From positions 1 through 59,739 of the forward strand of contig JAAELQ010000153.1 in the NCBI GenBank assembly GCA_024226515.1: a stretch of 59,739 nt of DNA. Reading direction: 5' to 3'. The notes beneath the pieces are model-generated. The model saw only the letters and a program-made list of their open reading frames with translations. It did no database searches and was not told where the DNA came from. The stretch comes from a bacterium. GTDB taxonomy: Bacteria; Acidobacteriota; Polarisedimenticolia; Polarisedimenticolales; Polarisedimenticolaceae. Of this stretch, positions 28,869 to 37,723 are shown one piece after another (within the stretch, counting starts at the first letter, position 1; each line of letters begins with the position of its first letter). A program made the translations under genes and the position numbers.

Positions 28869-30884
28869 ATGAAACGTCACTGGTTCGGTTTGTTTCTTCT
28901 TGCCGTGTGTGCAGCGGCCGCCGTCGCGTCGGAGGAGCCGGCTGCGGTGTCGGACCTCGCGCGCCCCATGGGCGACGGCTACGTCGAGCAGTGGACGGCC
29001 CCCGCGGTCGACGCCGAGCGCTTGCTGGAACAGGATCGGCGCAACGCGGGCAAGCGCGGCATACCGCTGCGCGTGGCCCATCCGATGCGTCAGCGGCTGA
29101 CCCCCGAGAACAACGGCACGTGGGACTACCTGCCGTCGGGCGATCGCGTCTGGCGCCTGCGCGTGCACTCCGCAGGCGCCCTCTGGCTCGTACTGGGCTT
29201 CGACGGATTCCGTCTCGAGCCCGGCGCAGAGCTGCGCGTCCATGATCCCGAGCGCAAGACGATTCTCGGACCCTACACTTCGGACGACGTCCGCTCGCAC
29301 GGCGAGCTGTGGGTACCGCCGGTGCACGGCGAGACCGCGGTCGTCGAACTGTTCTGGCCTGCGACGCTGGCCGGCGTAGAGCCGGATCTCAGCCTGGAAA
29401 CCGTTACGCACGGGTACAAGGCGACTCCGTCCATCGATGACGTCCTCGATCCCGTGTTCGATTCGGCCGGTGACCCCGGCGCCGGCGCGTGCAATGTCGA
29501 TATCAACTGTCCGCTCGGCGCCGACTGGCAGAACGAGAAGCGCGGCGTTGTGCTCATCCTGCTGGGCGGTAACGGGAACCTCTGCTCCGGATCGCTGATC
29601 AACGCGCTGGACCGAGACAGCCCGCCGCTGGTACTGACGGCCGATCATTGCTTCATCGGTGGCGGGACGGCCACCGGCTCCATCTTCTTCTTCCACAAAG
29701 AAAGAGATGTCTGCGGTACCGGAGGAACCACCTCCACGCAGTCGCAGACGGGTGCGGTGCTGCGCGCCAGCAACGGCCTCAGCGACTTCGTCTTGATGGA
29801 GCTCGATTCGAGCCCGCCGGCGAACTTCAACTTGTACTTCAACGGTTGGAGCCGCTCCACGGCCGCTCCGAGCGAAGCCTGGGGCATCCACCATCCGCAG
29901 GGCGACTTCATGAAGATCAGCTACGACGAGGGCCCGGTCGACGACCGCGGTGCCACCCAGGGCTTGAACTACTGGGGCGTCGAGGGCTGGGAAGACGGAA
30001 CGACCGAGCCGGGCTCTTCGGGCAGCCCACTGTTCGATCCCGACCACCGGATCATCGGCGCCCTCACCGGGGGTGTCTCGTCTTGCGCGAACCAGCAAGG
30101 CGAGGACGAGTACGGCAAGTTCTCGCGCAGCTGGACCGGCAGCGGCACGCCGGCGACGAGCCTGATGGACTGGCTCGATCCGGAAGGCCACGACGTGATG
30201 ACCCTCGACGGACGCGATCAGTCCGAACCGGCGTGTCAGACCGACAGCGACTGCGTCGGCGATCCGTGTCTGGTCTGCGCGCTGTCCAACGCGACCTGCC
30301 AAATCCTGGATTCGGATTCCGACGGACTGTGTGACGCGCTGGACAACTGTCCGCTCGACGCGAACGGCGGACAAGAGAATATAGACTCCGATGCGCACGG
30401 AGACGTATGTGACAATTGCCCCGATGACGTGAATAACGGCCAGGCAGACTTCGACACCGACGGGACTGGTGATGTGTGCGACAACTGTCCGCTCGACGCG
30501 AACGGCGGGCAAGAGAATATGGACTCCGATGCGCACGGAGACGTATGTGACAATTGCCCCGATGACGTGAACGACGGCCAGGCAGACTTCGACACCGACG
30601 GGACCGGTGATGTGTGCGACAACTGCCCGGCGACGGCGAACGGCGCCCAGGACGACTGCGACGACGACGGCACGGGCGATGCGTGTGAGTCCGACCTGCA
30701 GCGTGCCGACGCCGACGAATCGGGCCGCGTGGACGGCTTTGACCTCAACCGCCTCGGCGTCGCGATGGGCGCGTCGTCCCCCGATCCACGCTACGACGCC
30801 ACGGTCGATCTCGACTGCGACGGTAGCGTCGGGGGCGACGACCTGATGGGACTGGCCATCCAGTTTGGCCTGAGCCTACCTTAA
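28869..30884 (+). CDS. Secreted lysyl-endopeptidase-like serine protease with thrombospondin-3 repeats and C-terminal dockerin
   Basis: A signal peptide (MKRHWFGLFLLAVCAAAAVA) and a pro-region lead to a chymotrypsin-fold domain: CSGSLI, catalytic His in LTADHC, Asp in SDFVLMEL, and Ser in GSSGSPLF. The style matches Achromobacter protease I-like enzymes. About residues 455-600 hold Asp/Cys-rich calcium-binding thrombospondin type 3 repeats, encoded by a 138-bp DNA tandem duplication. The C-terminal 60 residues have two EF-hand-like loops, DADESGRVDGFDL and DLDCDGSVGGDDL, as in a type I dockerin. The next gene encodes a cohesin-like lipoprotein, so the protease may be docked on the cell surface. 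GGAGA precedes the ATG. Confidence 0.88.
   Translation: MKRHWFGLFLLAVCAAAAVASEEPAAVSDLARPMGDGYVEQWTAPAVDAERLLEQDRRNAGKRGIPLRVAHPMRQRLTPENNGTWDYLPSGDRVWRLRVHSAGALWLVLGFDGFRLEPGAELRVHDPERKTILGPYTSDDVRSHGELWVPPVHGETAVVELFWPATLAGVEPDLSLETVTHGYKATPSIDDVLDPVFDSAGDPGAGACNVDINCPLGADWQNEKRGVVLILLGGNGNLCSGSLINALDRDSPPLVLTADHCFIGGGTATGSIFFFHKERDVCGTGGTTSTQSQTGAVLRASNGLSDFVLMELDSSPPANFNLYFNGWSRSTAAPSEAWGIHHPQGDFMKISYDEGPVDDRGATQGLNYWGVEGWEDGTTEPGSSGSPLFDPDHRIIGALTGGVSSCANQQGEDEYGKFSRSWTGSGTPATSLMDWLDPEGHDVMTLDGRDQSEPACQTDSDCVGDPCLVCALSNATCQILDSDSDGLCDALDNCPLDANGGQENIDSDAHGDVCDNCPDDVNNGQADFDTDGTGDVCDNCPLDANGGQENMDSDAHGDVCDNCPDDVNDGQADFDTDGTGDVCDNCPATANGAQDDCDDDGTGDACESDLQRADADESGRVDGFDLNRLGVAMGASSPDPRYDATVDLDCDGSVGGDDLMGLAIQFGLSLP
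30342..30617 (+). repeat. Tandem duplication of a 138-bp unit
   Basis: Two units, 30342-30479 and 30480-30617, differ at only about five positions and both start GACAACTGTCCGCTCGACGC. Each encodes 46 residues (two calcium-binding repeats). The near identity shows a recent in-frame duplication that lengthened the stalk of the protease. A diverged third unit begins at 30618. Confidence 0.92.
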
Positions 30885-30913
30885 GCAAAGAGACGAGTCC
30901 CAGGAGACCCCCG

Positions 30914-31528
30914 ATGATCCGTATTGCCCACACCGTCCCACGTAAGCTAACCCTCGGCCTGTTGCTGACCGTGCTGGCGCTTCCCTTTGCCGGGTGCGGG
31001 GGAAGCAGCGGCGGTGGCATGACGCCGAGCGACCCCGACGCGTTATTCGAGGACAGCGGTACCGCCGCAACTCCGAACGTCGTGCGCATGACCGGGGGAA
31101 CGGTCGACGGCTCGGAAGTCACCGTGCACGTGACCGTCTCGGGCACTGCCGGCAGCCCGGAGATCTACGGCTTCGCGTTCGATCTGCTGCTCGAGGACCC
31201 GGACATCGTCGGCTACGTCTCCAGTTCGGTGGCGCCCGGCTCGTTCCTCGACGCGACCGGCTGCACCGGGCTCGACTTCCAGGCGCATCAGGACGACGAT
31301 CGCGTCATCGTCGCCGCGACAAAGACCGGTGACTGCGACGGCAACGCCGCGACGGGACTGGATGAGATCGTCGTCAGCCTGATCTTCAAGGCACTGGACG
31401 TCGGCGAGTCGGACGTCTCATTCGCGGCCACCCCGTCCGGTCAGCAGCCGGCGGCGCTGGATTCGGACAGCGCGCCCATCCTCGCCGTGACGTTCGACGC
31501 CACGGCCGCGACGATCCACGGGCAGTAG
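30914..31528 (+). CDS. Lipoprotein with cohesin-like domain
   Basis: 204 residues. A lipoprotein signal ends in the lipobox FAGC (Cys about 27), followed by a Gly/Ser linker, so the protein should be lipid-anchored. About residues 55-200 form a beta-rich domain with the cohesin pattern: VTVHVTVSGTAGSPEIYGF, FDLLLEDPDIVGYV, a Gly/Asp loop, then IVVSLIFKAL and VSFAAT. It starts 29 nt after the dockerin-bearing protease with its own CAGGAGA site, so the two are probably cotranscribed. I propose it is the surface receptor for that dockerin. The cohesin call is from pattern only. Confidence 0.68.
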   Translation: MIRIAHTVPRKLTLGLLLTVLALPFAGCGGSSGGGMTPSDPDALFEDSGTAATPNVVRMTGGTVDGSEVTVHVTVSGTAGSPEIYGFAFDLLLEDPDIVGYVSSSVAPGSFLDATGCTGLDFQAHQDDDRVIVAATKTGDCDGNAATGLDEIVVSLIFKALDVGESDVSFAATPSGQQPAALDSDSAPILAVTFDATAATIHGQ

Positions 31529-31532
31529 TCCA

Positions 31533-32237
31533 CTAGTCGCGCGTGGCCAGCAGCAGCCGCAGCACGTACCAGAACATCAGCGCCACCGAGGCGAACAGCT
31601 CGAGCGCCGCACCGACGTGCCGGTCCTCGGGGTAGTGCCGGATGATGTTCGACGTGTCGTACAGGATCGCCCCGCCGGCGAGCCCGATCATCGCCACCGA
31701 GAACCACGTCCCGAGCTGAAAGCCGAAGATCACCGAGCCGACGATCGCCAGCAGCGCGACGATGCCCGCCCAGCGCAGGATCGCGCCCATGAACGAGAAG
31801 TCCTTGCGCGTCAGGAACGCGATCACGGTCAGCGCGGTGAAGCCGACCAGCGTCAGCAGCGCGGCGCTCTGGATCGTTCCCGGCGCGACCGTGTTGGCGA
31901 TGTACAGCAGGGGCACGAAGATGATCGCCTCGGCGAGAACGAAGCCGCCGAGGGCGAGATACTGCACGCCGGTCGATTGCGAGGTGTGTGCGAAGCGGCT
32001 GGCCAGCCAGCTGACCAGGATGAACGCGCCGAGCACGATGAGCCAGCTCGTACCGGCCATCGCTCGAGCGAGCTGCTCGGCGACGCCGCTCTTGAACAGC
32101 GCGATCTCGATACCGACGAACGCGAGCACCGCGCCGAACAGGTGGTTGTAGGTGCGGACGATGAAGGCGGCCCGCGATCCCACGTCCACGCGCGGGGCGG
32201 TCACCATTCCCGGATCGGCCTGCTGGAACTCGCTCAT
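31533..32237 (-). CDS. Bax inhibitor-1/YccA family membrane protein
   Basis: 234 residues and seven transmembrane helices, with the family's C-terminal run GGAILYDTSNIIRHYPEDRHVGAALELF. Related bacterial proteins form pH-sensitive calcium leak channels or interact with the FtsH protease. The N-terminus is a short soluble tail (MSEFQQADPG). The ATG at 32237 has GGAGG six bases upstream. It is divergent from the DNRLRE protein gene and converges with the lipoprotein gene, leaving only 4 nt between stop codons. Confidence 0.92.
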   Translation of the reverse strand: MSEFQQADPGMVTAPRVDVGSRAAFIVRTYNHLFGAVLAFVGIEIALFKSGVAEQLARAMAGTSWLIVLGAFILVSWLASRFAHTSQSTGVQYLALGGFVLAEAIIFVPLLYIANTVAPGTIQSAALLTLVGFTALTVIAFLTRKDFSFMGAILRWAGIVALLAIVGSVIFGFQLGTWFSVAMIGLAGGAILYDTSNIIRHYPEDRHVGAALELFASVALMFWYVLRLLLATRD

Positions 32238-32385
32238 CGGAACCTCCAGTTTGAATCCCGGTCGAGCGTAGCGCCGATGGAAACGGGGAGCAACCCGCCG
32301 CGGTTTTCGCCGTATGTTCCCCGGAGGCCGGGATCCGCGAATAACCGTCGAGCCGCGCCTGTTCACCCCGGGGGGAGGAGAACGA

Positions 32386-33444
32386 ATGCGCAACATCGCC
32401 GGTTTCCTTTGTCTTACCGTGGCCGCGTCGGTCGTGACAGGCCTGGCCGCCGTCCCGGTCCGGGCGGGAAGTGCGTCCATCGAGCCGGTCCGGGACACCA
32501 CGGTTCAGTCCAGCGAGGAGGGCCGCTGCAACGGCTCCGGAGATTTCCTCTTCACCGGCAGGACGGGGCAGTCGCAGGACTTTCTCCGGCGCGCGCTGCT
32601 CGTGTTCGATGTCGCGAGCGTCGTCCCGGCGGGAGCGACGATCACGGACGCCAGGCTGACCCTGTCGATGAACAAGACGCGGCCCGGAACGCAGAACGCG
32701 TCGCTGTCACGCCTGCTCGCCGACTGGGGCGAGGGCGCGTCGAATGCGCCGGGCAACGAGGGCGGCATGGCCGCCGCCGCGCCGGGCGACGCGACGTGGG
32801 ACGTCCGTTTCTTCCCCGGCAGCCCCTGGGCGGTCTCGGGCGGCGACTTCGCCGCGCTGCCCAGCGCGACGATCGCGGTCGGCGGTGTCAACGACTACAC
32901 CTGGGGTTCGACGCCGGCGCTGGTGGCCGACGTGCAGGCCTGGGCCGACGACCCGTCGAGCAACTTCGGCTGGATCCTGATCGGCAACGAGACGGCCACG
33001 CGCACGGCAAAGCGCTTCGTCGCGCGTGAGAACGCGTCGGTCAACAGTCGCCCGCGTCTGGAGATCGAGTTCGATCCGCCGCCGGCGGTCGCGGGGCGGG
33101 TTCCGGACGGGAACGAGGTTCCGGGAACGCCGTTGACCGTGCAGAAGCTGGGCGGCGGAACGATCCGTCTGGAGTGGGACGATTCGTGTCGCGCCTCCGA
33201 CACCGACTACGGTGTCTACGAGGGCGAGTTCGGCGACCCGGCGTCGCAGTTGGTGCGTACCTGTTCCACGGGCGGCGCAGCGTTGCACGACCTGGTTCCC
33301 GGTGCCGGCGATCGGTTCTACGTCGTGGTGCCGCACAACGGCGCCGTCGAGGGCGCCTACGGGACGGACTCGGCGGGTGCGGCGCGCGCCGCCGCGGGCG
33401 CGCCCTGCTTCGCCCAGGCGATCGACGACCCGGTCTGCCCCTGA
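32386..33444 (+). CDS. Secreted DNRLRE-domain protein with C-terminal FN3-like module
   Basis: 352 residues. GGGAGGAG precedes the ATG and a signal peptide follows (MRNIAGFLCLTVAASVV, ending VRAG). About residues 28-225 match a DNRLRE domain: an N-terminal DTTVQ strand, LVFDVASVVPAGATITDARL in the middle, and FVARENASVNSRPRLEIEF at the end. Such domains are extracellular beta-sandwiches. The rest (about 245-352) is a diverged copy of the FN3-like C-terminal module seen in other secreted proteins here, ending DDPVCP. Its 3' end overlaps the convergent DUF3179 gene by 88 bp. Confidence 0.8.
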   Translation: MRNIAGFLCLTVAASVVTGLAAVPVRAGSASIEPVRDTTVQSSEEGRCNGSGDFLFTGRTGQSQDFLRRALLVFDVASVVPAGATITDARLTLSMNKTRPGTQNASLSRLLADWGEGASNAPGNEGGMAAAAPGDATWDVRFFPGSPWAVSGGDFAALPSATIAVGGVNDYTWGSTPALVADVQAWADDPSSNFGWILIGNETATRTAKRFVARENASVNSRPRLEIEFDPPPAVAGRVPDGNEVPGTPLTVQKLGGGTIRLEWDDSCRASDTDYGVYEGEFGDPASQLVRTCSTGGAALHDLVPGAGDRFYVVVPHNGAVEGAYGTDSAGAARAAAGAPCFAQAIDDPVCP

Positions 33445-34487
33445 GTCGACTGCAGCCCGTCCAGCGCCGAGTCGGGGTGGGTCGCGAACCACGCGAACCA
33501 CAACGTCAGCAGCGGGCGCGACGCGCTGGACTCCTCGGCCAGGATCGAGGGCGGCGGTTCGGCCTCCGCGCGCAGCGCCAGGCCGGGTGCGAGCTGCCGT
33601 GTTCCCTCGAACTCGCCGAGCGGAACGACGCGCCGCGACCCCGCCGCGTCCTCGAACACGACGACGCGCTCCATCAACGCCGGACCCTCCGCGGGCGGCA
33701 ACGGGTCGACGGGGAAGCGCAGCGTTCCCGTCGTCAGGTAGTTGCCGCACGGGTTGCGCTGATACTTGCGCAACCGGTCGAGCTCGACGGCGGGGACCGT
33801 CGTCTCGGGGTGCCGCTCGAGCCAGTCACGCCAGCGCATGATCGAGGCCGGCAGGATCTTCAGCTCGTCGCCCCGGTCCGCCGCCGGCCCGGCGATCGCC
33901 CGGGCCTGAAGCTGGCTCCACAGCGAGGGCGCCTCGTCCGCCCCCGCGCCGCGGTCGTACATCAACAGGTTGGAGTTGTACAGCAGTCCGCTGACACCGA
34001 ACTCGATCGTTCGCTGCGCCACCCGCCGGTCGAACACGACGACGCTGTCGCACAGCGGATGGAACGTCACAGCCAGCGGCACTCCGCCCACGACGTCGTT
34101 GAGCACCTCGTGCCAGTTCAGCACGCGCAGCGGGTAGGCGCGCGCCTCGCCGCCGAAGGCGACCCCGACCACGCGGTCGTCGGGTACGATGTACTTGCCC
34201 CGACGGCTGCGGCTGAACTCCTCGACCTCGCGCCCCGGCATCAACGCGGGATTCGACAGCGCCGGCACGCCATCCCGCGGGAAGCCGGACGCGACGATGC
34301 GCTCCGGCGGGACGAGCGCGTTGCCCAGGTCGAAGCCGTAGCTCGCGACCTCGACGCCGTCGCCGATCGCGCCCGACGACGAGTCGAGCATCGGCAGCAC
34401 GCGCCAGACGGCGGCGAGCAGAACGAGGACGCCGGCCAGGCCGAGCAGCCACGCCCCGGGTCCCCAGCCTCGCGATTCCTGCGTCAT
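33357..34487 (-). CDS. DUF3179 domain-containing protein
   Basis: 376 residues. One N-terminal transmembrane helix (about 12-30) anchors a periplasmic DUF3179 domain with its hallmark segments: GVAFGGEARAYPLRVLNWHE, VTFHPLCDSVVVFDR, and FGVSGLLYNSNLLMYDR. The conserved Cys, His and Asp residues are present. The biochemical role of DUF3179 is not established. It is the last gene of hemH-hemY-DUF420-DUF3179, 7 nt after the DUF420 stop. Its final 88 bp run antisense to the DNRLRE gene. Confidence 0.88.
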   Translation of the reverse strand: MTQESRGWGPGAWLLGLAGVLVLLAAVWRVLPMLDSSSGAIGDGVEVASYGFDLGNALVPPERIVASGFPRDGVPALSNPALMPGREVEEFSRSRRGKYIVPDDRVVGVAFGGEARAYPLRVLNWHEVLNDVVGGVPLAVTFHPLCDSVVVFDRRVAQRTIEFGVSGLLYNSNLLMYDRGAGADEAPSLWSQLQARAIAGPAADRGDELKILPASIMRWRDWLERHPETTVPAVELDRLRKYQRNPCGNYLTTGTLRFPVDPLPPAEGPALMERVVVFEDAAGSRRVVPLGEFEGTRQLAPGLALRAEAEPPPSILAEESSASRPLLTLWFAWFATHPDSALDGLQSTQGQTGSSIAWAKQGAPAAARAAPAESVP

Positions 34488-34494
34488 GGACGCC

Positions 34495-35049
34495 TCAGGT
34501 CGAGGGAAACCACAGATACAGCATGCAGTAGATCAGCACGCCGGTGACGGAGACGTAGAGCCACATCGGCAGCGTGAAGCGTGCGATGCGACGGTGGCGC
34601 GCGCGACGGCCACGCGCGGCGTACCAGAACAGGCTCGCGGCCAGCGGCGCGACGAACGCGGCGAGGACGGTGTGCGTCAGCAGGATCGCGAAGTAGACCG
34701 GCCGCACCCAGCCCTGACCCTGGAACGACACGGAGCCCGCGAAGTAGTGGTACTGCAGGTAGGAGACCAGAAACGTCACCGTGGTCAACGCGGCGAGGAT
34801 CATGCAGGTCATGTGCGTGCGGATCATCCCGCGTCGGATGAAGACGAGGCCCGTGATCAGGATCACCGCGCTGAGCGCGTTGAGCCGCGCGTGCAGCAAC
34901 GGTCGTGCCGACATCGATCCGGCGGCGACGTGTCCGCCGCTTCCGCCGGGACCCATGTTGAGCACCGCCAGCACCGCCAGGGCCACGACGGCCGCCGACA
35001 GCACGACCACGATGGAGAAGCGCCGGCTGTTCGATTCCGCGGTCGTCAT
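34495..35049 (-). CDS. DUF420 membrane protein (putative oxidase assembly factor)
   Basis: 184 residues, five predicted transmembrane helices, with His residues typical of DUF420: LLHARLNALSAVILITGLVFIRRG, HMTCMILAALTTVTFLVSYLQYHY, ILLTHTVLAAFVAP. DUF420 relatives (CtaM) help mature haem-containing terminal oxidases in Gram-positives. Its ATG is separated from the hemY stop by a single base (TGAGATG), so it is coupled to haem synthesis here. That fits a role in haem handling. Confidence 0.85.
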   Translation of the reverse strand: MTTAESNSRRFSIVVVLSAAVVALAVLAVLNMGPGGSGGHVAAGSMSARPLLHARLNALSAVILITGLVFIRRGMIRTHMTCMILAALTTVTFLVSYLQYHYFAGSVSFQGQGWVRPVYFAILLTHTVLAAFVAPLAASLFWYAARGRRARHRRIARFTLPMWLYVSVTGVLIYCMLYLWFPST

Positions 35050-35050
35050 C

Positions 35051-36514
35051 TCAGATCGCCAGGGGAAGCTTGACGCTGTCCGGGGTCAGGTGTTGGATCG
35101 TTCGCGACGCCGCGCGCCGGGCCGATTCGATGCAGTCGGGCAGTCCCACGGCACCCGTCACGCCACCGCACAACTCGAGGCCGGCGATTCCACCCAGTCG
35201 GTCGTTCAGCCGCGTCAGCCGGTCCCGATAGCCGATCGGGTATTGCGGCATCGCTCGCGGGAAGCGGTGTACCCGGTTCCACAGCGGCGCCTGTCGGATG
35301 TCGAGCATCGCCGCCAGCGAACGATGCGCCAGGTCGATCAGCTCGTCGTCCCGGCGATCGATCATACCCGGATCGAGCGCTCCGCCGAGATAGGCGCGCA
35401 ACACGGTCACGTCGTCGGTCGTGCGCCCGGGAAACTTCGCGCCGACGTGCGTGCAGGCCAGGATCGGCATCCCCTCGGTCCGTGGAACGAAGAAGCCGTG
35501 CCCGGCCAGTCCCGGTCCCGTCGGGGTCCTCGGGTACGCCAGGTGGACCGTCACGACCGAGGCATAGTCCAGCTCGGCCACATCCGAGCCCAGCCCGGGT
35601 TCGATCGGATCGAGCAGTCGTCCCAGCTCGAAGGCGGGACACGCCAGGACCACGGCATCGGCCGCGAGCGGCGCGCGTCCGTCGATCTCGATCGAGTAGC
35701 CACCCGCCCGCTGGCGCGCGATGCCCGTCACCCGACTTCCGCCGCGTACGCAACCGATCGGCAGCGTGCCGACCAGACCCTCGACGATGCGCTGCATCCC
35801 GCCGCGCAGCGCGAGGAAGCTGGCCGTCCCGTGACCGCGTCCTGCCGCGGCGCGGGCGCGCAGCATCCCGCGCGTCAGGCTGCCGAACCGTTGCTCGATC
35901 GTGCGCAGCCGCGGCAGCGCCATGTCCGCGCTGAACCGATCGCCGTCCGCGACGAACAGGCCGGCCACGATCGGCTCGGCCACGCGCTCGTAGAGTTCGC
36001 TGCCCAGGCGTCGCTCGACGAACGAGCGCAGGCTCTCGTCGCCCCGCGCGCGCTGCCTTCCGGCCAGCGCCTCGAGCGCGATGCGCACCTTGCCCGGAAG
36101 CGAGAACAGGGACGACCCGAGGAGCGAGCCCAGTCGCGTGGGGACGAACAGCAGGAAGCCGGCCGGCAGGCGGTGTAGCCGCCGCGCGTGGACAACCTGC
36201 AGCGAGCCCGGATGCGCGTCGATCTCGACCAGCTCGTCTCCCAGACCGATCTCGCGGCACAGCTCGGCGGCCGCCGGTTTCTGCGGAACCAGACTGTCGG
36301 CGCCGGCCTCGAGCAGGCAGCCCTCGTGGCGCTCGGTGCGGACCACCCCCCCCGGACGCTCGGCGGCATCGAGGACGGTCACGTCGATCTCGACGTCGAC
36401 CTCTTTCGCCAGCGCGATCACGCGCTGTGCCGCGGCGAGGCCCGACACGCCGCCGCCGACGACCGCGACGCGGCGCGTGGGGTGAACCCGGTCTCTGGTC
36501 GATAGCTCGGACAT
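35051..36514 (-). CDS. hemY: Protoporphyrinogen IX oxidase, HemY type
   Basis: 487 residues. This FAD enzyme oxidises protoporphyrinogen IX to protoporphyrin IX using oxygen or another acceptor, the penultimate step of haem synthesis. The dinucleotide-binding motif VAVVGGGVSGLAAAQRV (about 15-31) and ERPGGVVRTERHEGCLLEAG with PPO-typical spacing are clear. The C-terminal FAD segment appears as GLELCGGVTGAVGLPDCIES. The ATG overlaps the hemH stop by one base (TGATG), so translation is coupled to ferrochelatase, the next enzyme in the pathway. Confidence 0.93.
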   Translation of the reverse strand: MSELSTRDRVHPTRRVAVVGGGVSGLAAAQRVIALAKEVDVEIDVTVLDAAERPGGVVRTERHEGCLLEAGADSLVPQKPAAAELCREIGLGDELVEIDAHPGSLQVVHARRLHRLPAGFLLFVPTRLGSLLGSSLFSLPGKVRIALEALAGRQRARGDESLRSFVERRLGSELYERVAEPIVAGLFVADGDRFSADMALPRLRTIEQRFGSLTRGMLRARAAAGRGHGTASFLALRGGMQRIVEGLVGTLPIGCVRGGSRVTGIARQRAGGYSIEIDGRAPLAADAVVLACPAFELGRLLDPIEPGLGSDVAELDYASVVTVHLAYPRTPTGPGLAGHGFFVPRTEGMPILACTHVGAKFPGRTTDDVTVLRAYLGGALDPGMIDRRDDELIDLAHRSLAAMLDIRQAPLWNRVHRFPRAMPQYPIGYRDRLTRLNDRLGGIAGLELCGGVTGAVGLPDCIESARRAASRTIQHLTPDSVKLPLAI

Positions 36515-37593
36515 CAGCCTGCGTGCTTTTCGAGGCGCCGTGCGTCGGGGGCATCGAGCCATCGCGTATGCTCGCGCACGATGCGCACCGCCGCGTCGGC
36601 CCAGTCGTCATTGGAATTGACCGCGGGGACCAGGGTCAGCTTCTCGCCGCCGTGGGCCTTCCAGTCCTCGGCCGCGCGGATCCCGAGCTCTTCCAGAGTC
36701 TCCAGACAGTCCGCGACGAATGCCGGACTGAGAATCACCGCTCGCTTGCGCCCCTTGCGCGCCTCCTCGATCAGCAGCTCGTCGGTGTAGGGTCGCAACC
36801 AGGGCGTGCGCCCCAGCCGCGACTGGTAGCAGACGCGGCGTCGGTCCTCGGGCACGCCGAGGCGCTCGGCGAGAGCGCGGGCGGTCGCGTAGCACTGCGC
36901 GCTGTAACAGTTGCGATTCTCCTCGACGATGCGTTCGCAGCAGTCCGCGCGAACCAGGCAGTACGAGCCGCTGTCGTCACTCTTCTTCACGTGCCGTTCG
37001 GGCAGGCCGTGGAAGCTGAAGAACACGACTTCGGGGTCGACCTCGTCGAGGATCGGCCGCGCGGCACGCGCGCACGCGTCGATGTAGCCGGGGTGGTCGT
37101 AGAACGGAGGGATCACCTGCAGGTTGGGGACGTTCCACAGCTTGGCCGCCTCGGTGAACACCTTGTCGAGCGACGACCCGTTGGCCGCGGAGCTGTACTG
37201 CGGGTACAGCGGAAACACCGCGATGTCGTCGATGCCGGCCGCGCGGAAGCGCTCCAGCGCCGAGCGGATCGGCGGCTTGCCGTAGCGCATGGCGGGGATC
37301 ACCTCGACGTCGGCGCCGAGGCGCCGCTGCATCTTGTCGGCCAGCGCCTCGGTGTGCAGCAACAACGGAGACCCGCGATCGGTCCATATCTTGGCGTAGG
37401 CCTCGCCGGACTGTTTGGGCCGGAAGGGCAGGATGAACAGGTTGACCACCAGCCAGCGGCGCCAGGTCGGGATGTCCAGCACGCGCGGGTCCATCAGGAA
37501 CTCGCGCAGGTAGGGGCGAACGTCCGCGGGGGCAGGGCTGTCCGGCGTGCCGAGGTTGATCAACAGCAGACCGGTGCGACGGCGCGGCGCCAT
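36514..37593 (-). CDS. hemH: Ferrochelatase, probably [2Fe-2S]-containing
   Basis: 359 residues. It inserts Fe2+ into protoporphyrin IX to give haem. Family motifs are LLLINLGTPDSP at the N-terminus, VFPLYPQYSSAANGSS, the metal-site FFSFHGLPERHVK with its His, and a C-terminal EELGIRAAEDW. A tight Cys group follows the catalytic His: SYCLVRADCCERIV then NRNCYSAQC. Clustered internal cysteines like these mark the Myxococcus-type ferrochelatases that carry a [2Fe-2S] cluster. The ATG at 37593 has GGAGG upstream; further upstream starts would only add an Arg-rich, unconserved extension. Confidence 0.94.
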   Translation of the reverse strand: MAPRRRTGLLLINLGTPDSPAPADVRPYLREFLMDPRVLDIPTWRRWLVVNLFILPFRPKQSGEAYAKIWTDRGSPLLLHTEALADKMQRRLGADVEVIPAMRYGKPPIRSALERFRAAGIDDIAVFPLYPQYSSAANGSSLDKVFTEAAKLWNVPNLQVIPPFYDHPGYIDACARAARPILDEVDPEVVFFSFHGLPERHVKKSDDSGSYCLVRADCCERIVEENRNCYSAQCYATARALAERLGVPEDRRRVCYQSRLGRTPWLRPYTDELLIEEARKGRKRAVILSPAFVADCLETLEELGIRAAEDWKAHGGEKLTLVPAVNSNDDWADAAVRIVREHTRWLDAPDARRLEKHAG

Positions 37594-37657
37594 GCGGAGC
37601 CTCCACGGGCCCGCGGCCCGCGAATCACGACGAGAGTAGTGGGGCGAAACGTCCGGC

Positions 37658-37667
37658 ATTGTATCAA
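37658..37667 (-). promoter_or_regulatory. Extended -10 promoter for the hem operon
   Basis: On the minus strand TTTGATACAAT contains TG-n-TACAAT, a near-consensus extended -10 element. Transcription would start about 55 bp before the hemH ATG. No clear -35 is needed for this class. The neighbouring gene at 37724 starts in the opposite direction about 60 bp away. Confidence 0.45.
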
Positions 37668-37723
37668 AGGAAAGCCCGCGTCGCGCCCGCCCAGGCGAGG
37701 TCATAAATGGTCATAATGGCGGC

